NCBI RefSeq assembly: GCF_042453785.1
Contig: NC_091670.1
Location: 41,241,501 to 41,305,500 of the forward strand
Source: Malus domestica
Lineage: Eukaryota > Streptophyta > Magnoliopsida > Rosales > Rosaceae
Direction: 5' to 3'
DNA: 64,000 bases
Shown: piece by piece, positions 49,777-60,550 of the stretch
How positions within the stretch are numbered: position 1 is the first letter of the stretch
How the letters are laid out: each line of letters starts with the position of its first letter
Notes under the pieces: model-generated
Database searches by the model: none
Seen by the model: the letters and a program-made list of their open reading frames with translations, nothing else
What the model was told of the DNA's origin: nothing
Position numbers and translations under genes: made by a program

Positions 49777-49947
49777 TTTTTTTAACAATCGATATTATCT
49801 ACCCTAAGGGGAGGGGGTGGGCTTAGCCTTACAATGGGCTAGCAATAAATTGGTGCAAATTCGCCTTTGGCGAGATTGCAACCTAAGACCTCTCACTTAT
49901 CAGTGAAGAGGAATACCACTAGACAGTAGTACTAGTGGCAACACCAA
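49777..49947 (-). mobile_element. tRNA-derived SINE
   Basis: On the minus strand it opens 'gccactagtactactgtctagtggtattcc' (A-box-like) and continues to 'gaggtcttaggttgcaatctcg' (B-box-like). It ends in 'gataatatcgattgtt' plus a run of A on that strand. Relatives lie at 25763-25915, 21140-21195 and 13143-13185. Confidence 0.6.
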
Positions 49948-51693
49948 ACATAGTTGAGTGAACACGTTTTTCATCAATCTAACTTCAGATCATAGCTAAT
50001 AGAGACCCCAAATAAAAGAACAATGGCTAGAAAGAAGAAACTGCAAAATAACAACAATCAAATTGATTTTTGTTGTTTAAAACCCTTCAATATAATTATT
50101 TTTTGCCTTTTAAAAAGAAAATATATTTTTGTTTTGCCGAAAATGTCCTTTATTTCATTTTTGTTGGACTGTAGATCGAGACCATGATTTTTGCACAACA
50201 AAGCCGAAGTCAGGCCCAAAACTGAAAAATCTTCGAAGGCCGAACAAATCGAAGTCCATCCAACTCGTCCAATATATTGCTCAAATTTCACGGCCCATTC
50301 TTTTAACCCTCAATAAATAAAACCAAATGAGAAATTTTATTTGAAACAATATAAATTCATTCTACATTTAATAACATTAAAATCAAAATTTATCAATAAA
50401 CTAACACCCAATAATCAAACAACTACTATCGAATTATTACACTAACACTCTATGAGGTTTATCAAATGTACACGATATCTTTTCACATTTAAGACATTAT
50501 ACTAAAACCTCTTTAGATTTTTTTATCAAGAAAAACAATTTATTAAACCCTCGAGTCAAAAATCTGCTTATAAATTTACTAATTTACCTTTATAATTAAG
50601 AAAAGGTTTTATTTTTTTGTTGAATAAGAAAATCTTTGTAAATATTTAGCAAAATAATATCAAATTAAAACATTATGTATTAAAAAAAAACAAAAATTAA
50701 AGATCAAAACGTTAGCAAGAGAGACTGGTAGAGCCGTTGATCCCGCCAAGGCCAACCCACTAGGAGTTCGTTACTAATTTTGAAGCTCAATGAATAACCT
50801 TGTCTTCCTCGCAGGAATAGCAACAGTATTGAACTTTTTAAAAACCTTTGTCTTTGAGAACCCATATGTCACTGTACACAGTGATGAATTCAGAATTTGA
50901 ACCTTGAGTGGTTCCAGTGTTAAATACAAGTTTTTTATATAGGAATAAAGCACAAAGTGCGTAAAAGAAAATCAATTTATTCATTTGGTAGGCTTGTTGT
51001 GCACATGTTAATAGATATCACATATGTTGAACCAATCTGATGAGTGATATAGGGAGAATTTGTCGAGTGTTATTGATGCAACATGTCAAGGTATGCCTAA
51101 CATGCATTACAACAAACATTTATTAGGCACAAAAGAGATCATACTAAACATTCAGAGGGTACTCGAAAGACATTCACATATATATTTTTGGGACTCAGAC
51201 CACCTTAGTGCCTATTTCCCTCCCGCCCCCCCCCCCCCCAACTGTGCGTAGTACATTCCAACACCTATATTGGATTGCAACAAGCAAATTGATCCCTTGT
51301 ACTCTGCAATATTTTGTGTTTTAAGTTGTAAACCTCAAGTTACTGCAAGGCTCCCCTCACAATGGAAATCGAGAGACTAAACGCTCACTTTCTTTATTTT
51401 ACACAATAATCAAACCCTTACCATCTCACAATCTTTATTATACGTTCTATTATGACTAAAACCCTAGCTGCTTTCATAGAGAAAAACAAGTTCCTTTTTA
51501 CTAATAAATGGTCTATTTTGAAGATTTAGAGTCAAAAACTTGCTATGAAGATAAAGTATTAGGGGTGTGTGGATCAATTTAAGCAACTTCGAATGTTAAA
51601 AAATGTAGCCACTAATAATATTATGGCTCTTGAAGATGATTATAAATGCTTTGATAGATACGTTGATATTTCTTTTTCTTTAAAAATATATTT

Positions 51694-51950
51694 GTCGATC
51701 TATTTTTCTATTTATATTTGCTTATTATTCTCCTATGTAATCAACGACTTCAATGAACTGGAAGACTTCAGATAAAACAAAAACTTCTTTTTCTTTCTGT
51801 TTGTTTGTTAAGATTTTTTTTTCTATTTGCATTCGCTTATTATTTTTCTCTGTATTCATCGACTTCAATGAATTGGAAGACTTCGGATAAAACAAAAAGT
51901 TCCTTTTCCTTCTGTTTGTTTGTTTCTTAAGCTTTTCTTATATGCATGTA
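51694..51950. repeat. Tandem duplication, ~120-bp unit, two copies
   Basis: The phrase 'atcaacgacttcaatgaactggaagacttc' near 51738 returns near 51857 with few changes. The preceding 'ctattt.atttgcttattatt' and the following 'ataaaacaaaaa.ttc' are shared. Confidence 0.8.
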
Positions 51951-53297
51951 TGTGATAAGTGGCAATAAGCATCAGAAAGATAATAACTTTAATTCAAAGA
52001 AATAACTTTGATTTTAAAGGTAATATCTTTATTTCAAACCGCATGAGTACTTGCTAGTTTACAAGAGGTTCGAATAGTAAAGACAGGAGATGGGTCCGAG
52101 TCCCTTTCTCTTGGTCACCAAATCCATCTCCATCTTGGTAAAGGCTGTGCGCCACTCGAGCCATATTTGTGGCAGTGTTGCTGAACGATGACAGAAAAGG
52201 CACTTGGTTTGTTGTGAAGCATTTTCCATTTATTTTCTTCCATGCCTTGTCTATCATGCCCTTAATGTTCTTCCTAGCATTTTCACTTCTCTCATGTAAC
52301 ATAGGATTGATGAAGGAGAATCCCCTCTCTCTTGCTCGGCCTGTTAATCATTTCGTTAATTATGTCATGATTAGGATTTTTGCTTAATTTCTTCCTATTG
52401 TAAAGAATGAATGAAGATAGAAGAAGAATACCGCGGAAGTTCCCAAATCATTGGTGAGGCGAACGATGAGAGAGATATTATACAAAAGATCTTCGTTCTT
52501 GGGGAGAAAATCAGCCATCTCTCTGGTTCCCTCATGAATTGTAGAGAAAACTGTGTGAACCAAAAGCTCTGAAACTGATGATGAAATGCACCCATTTCTT
52601 AGGTACTCTTCAAGGATAGGTGTCTGGCTCTTATTGTACCACTCTGCCTCCACCAATAATGCTTTACAAAAATCTGCCCACTTAGAAACAGAAATAATTT
52701 TTTTAACTATAAATATATACATAAAATTCAAAGCAAACAAGAAAGAAGAAATGTTATGGCAATCTAAAAATGTTATCTGCAATTAACCCATATAAAAATA
52801 TGCAAAGAATTTACATTTCGGAAAGTACAGGATGACCTTTTCAAAATGACCTTTTCAAAGTGAAAATAACAGTTAAAAAAACAAAACAAAACCGGGTTAG
52901 GTTGAGTACCACTTTGGTCAAGTGAGGTAATCTATTATCCAATCTTTCTCCTCCTCAAGTTCATGAGCAATTTCACAAGTAGTGTTGCAGAGTACTTTAA
53001 ACACATCTTCATCCGCGAAATGGTGGTTCTCTAATGTGCCCTTTTCATCCATGAATCTACCAAATATATTTGTGTTTCACACCACACATAATCAGTTAAA
53101 CAATAAGACTTGTTTAATTATAAGATAAATTTATGGAAATGATTTAGAAGTGCTTAGGTCTAAACGCATGGCTACGAATTATTTACCTTGTGAAACTTTA
53201 TTGCCATGCTGCCTGAGGATCTTGAAGTGTAATGCAGTAGTTGATTTCCTTTTCGAAGTGGTTCGCGATGCCTAGTTTTTGGATGCTGTCAATCAGC

Positions 53298-53765
53298 TGT
53301 AAGTTCTATTTGAGAGCAAACACTTTGTGATTTGTACAAAGTCTTTTGGGACGATAAGGAGATTAACTTTATCACATGTGGCAGACTTATAAGGAGTTGT
53401 ATTACTTAGGTATACAAGTCAGAAACATTCTTAGATAAACTAGAACTCTTCTAGCTGATTTATGCACAAGTAATCTTCGGTGATAAAGTTCATCTTTGAT
53501 AGGGTTTACTTAATGGGAGGACTCCTAATCAAAGACCATCACCTATAGTATATAACTGAGGTCCCTGTGCTCTCACTAAATACCTGCAAGTATACAGAAA
53601 TCCTCAAGCCCCATTGAGTGAGCCTTGCTTCCGGACAGTGCAGAGACACAGAAGAGCCTCAGTTCTTTACCCTATTTCTGAGACGATGTCTTCATCAGGT
53701 TAGTGGTTAGATTGGTATATGAGTCAGTCGTTATATATGTATATAACCTAAAGAATTAACTTACA
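53298..53765 (+). repeat. 5' LTR of the copia element
   Basis: 468 bp with TG..CA ends. An AT-rich stretch 'gttatatatgtatataacc' near the 3' end (about 53730-53750) and 'agtatataactgagg' (about 53557) are candidate TATA regions. It is identical to the 3' LTR except at 53368. Confidence 0.95.
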
Positions 53766-53767
53766 TT

Positions 53768-53779
53768 TGGTATCAGAGC
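53768..53779 (+). other. Primer-binding site (initiator tRNA-Met)
   Basis: TGGTATCAGAGC starts 2 bp after the 5' LTR, complementary to the 3' end of plant initiator tRNA-Met and usual for copia elements. Confidence 0.93.
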
Positions 53780-54224
53780 CCTCACATATCATCTGACCCT
53801 ATGTGAAAGGCATCAAGAAATTTCATTCTGTCTTGCAGGTTATGGAACTGGAACTGTATCATCAAGGAAAAATATATACAACACGTTCAAGGACGACTAA
53901 AGTTATCCTTGATCATAAGGATATTATGTTTTTCAATCGATACATGTACCAGTGATGGTGCTTAAAATTCAAGACATGATTATTGATCATCTAAAGATGA
54001 TTTTTCTTTCATGCTTCGAATTTGAGCAGCATATCATTTTATATATATATATTTGAATCAAATTAATATTGTCAAACCACAAAGGCTTGTGATTTTAATT
54101 ACAGAAATTCGAATGTTGACTATAAAAGTGATATGATTAAAGAAAGTTTTCACATATTCATCAATCTAAAGATGTTGAAGATGTGATTTATGGTTTGGGG
54201 TTAAAGATTAATACTCTTTACATC

Positions 54225-57200
54225 ATGAACGTTTCCTTTTCAGTGAATCCCAGCTCTTTGAATCTCAATACAGTTGAGCCTCTTACTGGTGTCAACTACA
54301 GAAAGTGGAAACAAGATCTCGAAATCGTTTTGGGAGTTATGGACTGGGATTTGGCACTGAGAACTGAAGAACCTCCGGCACTCACTGATGACAGCACTGC
54401 AAATCAGAAATCCAAGTATGAAAAATGGCACAAATCCAACAGAATTGCCCTATTGATCATCAAAAGGAGCATGACAGATGTGGTGAGAGGTGGCTTTCCT
54501 GATGAAGCAAATGCAAAAGATTTTTTGAAGTCCATTGAGGCAAAGTATAGGGAATCACCAAAAACTGAGACAGGTAATCTCATGAATGCTCTCACTACCA
54601 TGAGATATGATGGGGTTCAAAGTTTGTGAGAATACATATTGAAAATGGTGGACGTTGCTGGAAAACTCAATGCACTCGAGGTACCAATTTCTGATACTTT
54701 TCTGGTACATGTCATTATGAATTCTCTGCCTGAAAGTTATACACAACTCAAAGTTTATTATAATGGTCTACGTGAGAAATGGGATGTGAATGAATTGATA
54801 GCTATTTGTGTGAGTGAAGAAGAAAGGATGAAGAAAGAAAGGTTTGAGAAAGAGAGAATTGAGTCTGTGAACCTTGTCCAAAGTGTCACTAGGGCCACTA
54901 AATTTCATGTTCCCGATACTGCCAAAAAGGATTCTACCAAGTCAGTTCCCTCTCCTAAAAGAAACTTCAAGCTTAATAAACTTTCAGTTTTCAAGTGCTA
55001 TTTTTGCAAAAAGGCAGGCCACATGAAGAAAAGCTGTCCCAAATATAAGGCTTGGCTTGCCAAACAAGAAGCAAAGAAAGGTAAAAATGTTTTTGCTTGT
55101 TTTGAATCAAATTTAATTAACATACCCAGCACTGAATGGTGGCTTGACTCGGGCTCTTCTATACATGTTACAACTTCATTACAAGACTTCACAACATGGA
55201 GAACACCAAATAAGGATGAAGTCAAAGTTTCGGTTGGCAATGGAAGAAGAGTTGAAGTCAAAGCCCTAGGAAGTGTTAGACTAAAGCTAGAATTTGGTTT
55301 TTATTTAGAGTTAGATAACGTTGTTTATGTGCCTTCCATGAAAAGGAAGTTGATTTCTATTTCAAAGCTAGTGTTATTGGGTTTTTATTTTACTATTAAT
55401 AAAAGGGGCTTTAACGTTTTTTATGAATCTTCTCAAGTAGGACATGGTTTCATGAGTGATGGTATGTTTCAACTTAAATTAAATCAAACTGAATATGTTT
55501 TCAACGTACAAGATGATAAAATCAAAACTCAACAGTCTTCAATATTATGGCATAAGAGACTCGGCCATATTTCTAAACAAAGAATGGAGCTGCTTGTCAA
55601 AAACGAAATTCTACCTCCATTAAACTTCAATGACTTTGAATTTTGTGTGGATTGCATTAAAGGGAAAATGACAAACACTAGAAAGGAAGGCTCAACTAGG
55701 AGTAAGCAACCCTTAGAGATCATTCACACGGACATTTGTGGTCCTTTTCCCACACAAACCTTAGAAGGAAACAAATATTTCATTACTTATATTGATGATT
55801 TCTCAAGATTTTGCTTCATTTATTTGATTTCAGAAAAGTCTAAAGCACTTGAAACTTTTAAAATTTATAAAAGTGAAGTCGAAAATCAATTGGAAAGGAA
55901 CATTAAGGTTGTAAGATCTGATAGGGGAGGGGAGTACTATGGTAGATATACTGAAATTGGTAGAAATCCTGGACCTTTTGCGTTATTTCTGCAAGAACAT
56001 GGAATTGTAGCCCAATATACCACACCAGGTACTCCGGAGCAAAACGGAGTAGCCGAGAGGAGGAATAGAACTCTCATGGACATGGTAAGGAGCATGATTT
56101 GTAGAACTAATCTGCCAAGTTGTTTGTGGGGAGAAGCAGTGAAAACTGCAAATTATATATTAAATAGGGTACCTTCTAAATCTGTGGAAGGGACACCTTT
56201 CGAACTATGGACAGGCAGAAAACCGAGTTTAAACCACTTGCATGTATGGGGCTGTAGAGCAGAGGCAAAGATATATAATCCAGGCTACAAGAAACTTGAT
56301 TCAAAGACTGTCAGTTGTCGTTTTATTGGATATGCTGAAAGGTCGAAGGGTTTTAGATTTTATTGCCCTAACCAAAATACAAGAATTGTCGAAACTGGAA
56401 AAGCAGTTTTCATGGAGTCTGATGCAAGCGTCGATTCTGGGACAAGGGTTGAAGGGTTTGTATTTGAAGAAGAAATAAACAATCAAGAAGCAGCAGTTGA
56501 AGACGTTGATCGTAACACAGCGATTATGGCACCGATAGTTGTAGTAACCGAGATAATGGGAAGCAATGATTCTGATGAACCAAGTCACGAGATAGAGGTT
56601 GCACATGACATCGAACTGCACGATAACACTGTTGTACAAGACGTGTTTGAAGAGGTTGTGACAGAAAATCAACAACAACAACACCATGCACATGAAGACA
56701 ACATCACGGCTGCGGGTGCTGCAAATATAAGAATGTCATCTAGGGTTAGAAAACCTACAACCCTAAATGATTTCGTATATTTGACACAGGTTGACACTGA
56801 TCTTTCAGAGTTTAATGATCCGATGAGTTACAAAGAAGCAATTGCAGGACCAGATGCTGATAAATGGATAGAAGCCATGAAGAGTGAACTGAGTTCGATG
56901 GCAAACAATCAAGTGTGGGATCTAGTGGAACAGGCAGAAGGATCAAAACCCATAAGATGCAAATGGGTTTTCAAAACAAAAAAGGATTCAAACGGAAACA
57001 TAGAAAGGCACAAAGCCAGGCTTGTTGCGAAAGGCTTCACGCAAAAGGAGGGTGTAGACTACAAAGAAACATTCAGCCCCGTGTCGACAAAAGATGCGTT
57101 TAGGGTTATTATGTCTATGGTGGCTCATTTTGATTTGATTTTACATCAAATGGATGTAAAAACGGCGTTCTTGAATGGGGACCTGGAAGAATGCATTTAC

Positions 57201-58400
57201 ATGCGTCAACCAGAAGGTTTCAAGGAGGGAGAAGGAAGAAACCTAGTGTGCAAACTCAACAAATCCATATATGGATTGAAGCAAGCATCACGGCAATGGT
57301 ACTTGAAATTTCATAGAATTGTGAAAGAACATGGCTTCACCGAGAATCCTTCAGACAATTGCATTTATCTGAAGTTCAGTGGTAGCAACTTTATCATCCT
57401 AGTTCTCTATGTGGATGATATATTACTTGCCACGAATTCTCACAGTTTGTTGGATGATACAAAAACTTTTTTGCAGAAGCATTTTGAAATGAAAGACATG
57501 GGAGAAGCGACATATGTTTTGGGCATTGAGATCAAAAGGGATAGAATGAGAGGTTTGCTAGGCTTGTCACAGAAAGCATACATAGAGAAAATGTTAAGAA
57601 GGTTTAATATGTCTTCGTGTGGAACTACTGAGATGCCTATATCGAAGGGTGATAAATTGAGTAAGCAGCAGTGTCCACAAACAGACTTAGAGAGGAAGGC
57701 TATGGATGACAAACCATACGCCTCCCTGGTGGGAAGTTTAATGTATGCACAGGTGTGCACAAGGCCTGACTTGGCTTTCACCATTTCCGTGCTTGGGAGG
57801 TTTCAATCCAATGCAGGTGAAGCTCACTGGAATGCTGCCAAAAGAGTTTTGAGATACCTTCAGAGAACCAAGGACCATATGTTGGTGTATAAAAGAACCG
57901 AGAGTTTGGTTTTGGAAGGGTATAGTGATTCTGATTTTGCCGGTTGTCCAGATGATATGAAGTCAACTACAGGTTATGTTTTCTTAATGGCATGTGGTGC
58001 GGTTTCTTGGAAGTCTGTCAAACAAGGAACTGTGGCAGCGTCAACAATGGTTGCAGAGTATTTATCAGTCTGTGAAACAGTGAATCAAGCTGTTTGGTTG
58101 AAGAATTTCATAGTTGGGCTTCAAGTAGTGGACTCTATATCGAGACCTATACAGATTTTCTGTGATAATAATGCAGCCATATTCTTTACTAAAAATAATA
58201 AGAGATCTAATGCAACAAGGAATTTGGATATAAAATATCTCATTGCTCGAGAGAAGGTGATGGCCGGTTTAGTTAAGGTTGATTATTTGGAGACTGGATC
58301 CATGATCGCTGATCCGTTAAATAAAGCAGTTCCCACCATCGTTTTCAAGAAGCATGTCACTAGCATGGGAGTCTTGGCTGGTTTTGATGCAGCGAATTAG
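54225..58400 (+). pseudogene. copia gag-pol polyprotein, one in-frame stop
   Basis: From ATG 54225 the frame runs 1392 codons to TAG at 58398, broken only by TGA at 54627 (codon 135, in gag). After the stop an open frame of 1253 codons (54639-58400) contains a CCHC zinc knuckle (CYFCKKAGHMKKSC, about 54996), aspartic protease (LDSGSS, about 55144), the pre-integrase HKRLGH motif (about 55552), integrase core (HTDICGPF..), reverse transcriptase with YVDD (about 57409), and RNase H with DNNAA (about 58162). Domain order protease-integrase-RT is that of copia. Apart from the single stop I see no frameshift, so only gag is compromised. Readthrough or a polymorphism could restore it. These proteins would copy and integrate the element. 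Confidence 0.93.
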
Positions 58401-58953
58401 TGGGAGCTATGCAACAGGTTTCAACTTTTATGCTAGTTTTCATTCAATAGCAATTTATGTTATAGAGGATAAGTTTGAGTATTAACAATGAAGTTTTCTT
58501 AGCTAATAAAGAATAAAGCTGAAAGGTTGTTCAAGTTTCCTTAAAGGGTTCAGTTTTTAGCTATGATAATGCATGAATATTTTGCATGCTGTTTATGATT
58601 TTTATTCATTACACAGTGTCGGACAACCTGAGGGCTTTATATAGAAGCACATGGATCGTTTTGATTCTGAAAGGGACCAAATGTTAGACATAATTAATAC
58701 ATGTTCGGTTGTGTCTTGCATGCTATATATCTTGTTGGAATCTTATGTGTTGATAAGCTTTACTGCAAGTAATTATGGGGACGGTACTCTTCAGTGTAAT
58801 GAGTGTGTTGCCCTATAATTCTCATGAATGCTTAACAATGACGAAGACTGGAAAACTAAGAAGTGTCGAAAGTTAATCTCATGGCCAATTCAGATCCTTC
58901 CCAACTCCAGTATGATTATACAACTTTACAAAGTATTTGCTCTAGTGGGAGAA

Positions 58954-59421
58954 TGTAAGTTCTATTTGAGAGCAAACACTTTGTGATTTGTACAAAGTCT
59001 TTTGGGACGATAAGGAGATTAACCTTATCACATGTGGCAGACTTATAAGGAGTTGTATTACTTAGGTATACAAGTCAGAAACATTCTTAGATAAACTAGA
59101 ACTCTTCTAGCTGATTTATGCACAAGTAATCTTCGGTGATAAAGTTCATCTTTGATAGGGTTTACTTAATGGGAGGACTCCTAATCAAAGACCATCACCT
59201 ATAGTATATAACTGAGGTCCCTGTGCTCTCACTAAATACCTGCAAGTATACAGAAATCCTCAAGCCCCATTGAGTGAGCCTTGCTTCCGGACAGTGCAGA
59301 GACACAGAAGAGCCTCAGTTCTTTACCCTATTTCTGAGACGATGTCTTCATCAGGTTAGTGGTTAGATTGGTATATGAGTCAGTCGTTATATATGTATAT
59401 AACCTAAAGAATTAACTTACA
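58954..59421 (+). repeat. 3' LTR of the copia element
   Basis: 468 bp preceded by the polypurine tract agtgggagaa (58944-58953) and followed by the target duplication TCAGC. It differs from the 5' LTR at 59024 (C for T). Confidence 0.95.
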
Positions 59422-59646
59422 TCAGCTCCAACTTAGCTACTAAATGGAAGAAGCTTAGAAATATATGTATAACTCACACCATATTTGCTGTTAAGAGATT
59501 GATCTAGGAAATCATACTTCCAAATACTTGGTTTGTAATTGGCAGATCGTCTTTGATTAGTCAAGTAAGAGGTTTCGGGTTCGAGTTTCATCTGGTTTTG
59601 AAGAATTTGCTGCTCATGATCAGCTTGCAAGTACTGTAAACTCCAT

Positions 59647-60550
59647 GGTGAAGACTTAGTCTGATGTACAAGAAGCTCGAGATATTTGGGATATCAAATG
59701 AATCTCCGGAGGGGTGGGTCATATAGGCAAAGGTATTGGAAACTCCACACTGTGTTTACTGGTCAATATATTAGTCATGGGTACTGTTTATAGCGTTCAC
59801 AATATTTCACTTGGAAAACGAGAAAAATATCAATGAGTTTATGATATCAAGGGGAGGGAAAAAATGGTGGAGAGAATCCTACTCCTTTTTTTATGTTTAA
59901 TATATATGAAATGTTGGCTTTAAATCAGATCAACTCAGTTATGAGATGCTTTGATATGTTGCAAAACCTACATCTGAAACGAGAAAGTTTCAGCCATCCG
60001 CTTAGATATATATTTGACATTTTCGCAAGAGACTACTCTAATTAGGTTAAAAGATTGAACTCGGGGGCACATTAGAGTGAGCGCTTTAAATAACTATTTT
60101 GATTTACACATGTCATTGTTTTAATTCACATAAAGATGATTGAGCTCGAATACAAAAATATTAGACACATTAACCTGAACAACCTAGTCTAACTCACACA
60201 TATTTCATCATAACCAAAATCAAGTTGAATTCTAATTTGGCTCCCGGAGATTCTAGTACAGAAAAATCATACAACAAATTCGAATCCCATAATAAGCAAA
60301 ACTTTGCTTTTCCAATTAATGTCGGGCAATGATATTTCATTCAATAGCAAATTCAAGATTTTAATGATGGGTGATCTCAATATAAAAGTTCAAAAAAAAT
60401 AAATAAATAACATTAAAAAAATAAACGACAAACTACAACTTTTTATTCATAATCTTTGTGCAACAACGTTACAAACTGTAAAGATTAATTTATCCATGAC
60501 GAACTGAACCGCAAACTTCTTGCTGCTATTTATTTCAAACTATATGAGTA
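59647..60550. other. Spacer between the AFS1 stop and the pseudogene start
   Basis: About 900 bp of AT-rich DNA with no coding region. It holds the 3' UTR of AFS1 and what was the promoter of the pseudogene. A phrase 'ggtggagagaatcctactcc' (about 59864) resembles the end of the decayed foldback near 26800. Confidence 0.5.

Larger units (their letters stand above)
49181..52053. other. Intergenic region with a SINE and a tandem repeat
   Basis: No gene is supported in this 2.9-kb stretch. It contains the promoter side of the eIF4B-like gene, a SINE (49777-49947), a poly-C run (51227-51239) and a two-unit tandem repeat (51694-51950). A frame at 51569-51775 falls partly in the repeat and has no similarity I can see. 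Confidence 0.5.
53298..59421 (+). mobile_element. Young, nearly intact Ty1/copia retrotransposon, 6124 bp
   Basis: Two 468-bp LTRs (53298-53765 and 58954-59421) both run TGTAAGTT..AACTTACA and differ at one base that I can find (T at 53368, C at 59024). The insertion duplicated TCAGC (53293-53297 and 59422-59426), inside exon 2 of the farnesene synthase pseudogene. The primer site TGGTATCAGAGC (53768-53779, initiator Met) lies 2 bp after the 5' LTR. The polypurine tract (agtgggagaa) directly precedes the 3' LTR. The gag-pol region follows copia order. The near-identical LTRs mean recent insertion. It lies antisense to the gene it broke. Confidence 0.96.
52054..59646 (-). pseudogene. Farnesene synthase pseudogene (AFS1 paralogue), split by a copia element
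   Basis: Compared with AFS1 at 60551-64000, recognisable pieces are exon 1 (about 59646-59455, with RRSANYKPSIW), part of exon 2 (59448-59422 and 53297-53190), the first part of exon 3 (about 53070-53020), the end of exon 5 (about 53019-52905), an open exon 6 (about 52682-52435) and exon 7 (to the stop at 52054). Lesions: a 1-nt shift within the first eight codons; ~148 bp lost across intron 1/exon 2; ~65 bp lost in exon 2; a ~1.8-kb deletion fusing exon 5 to exon 3, which removes exon 4 with the DDxxD site; and 13 nt lost in exon 7. The 6.1-kb retrotransposon sits in exon 2. It cannot make a functional enzyme. Confidence 0.95.

Noticed and set aside
52395..52786. Frames over pseudogene exon 6 taken as a separate small gene
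   Set aside because: They correspond to one exon of the broken farnesene synthase, bounded by its normal splice sites.
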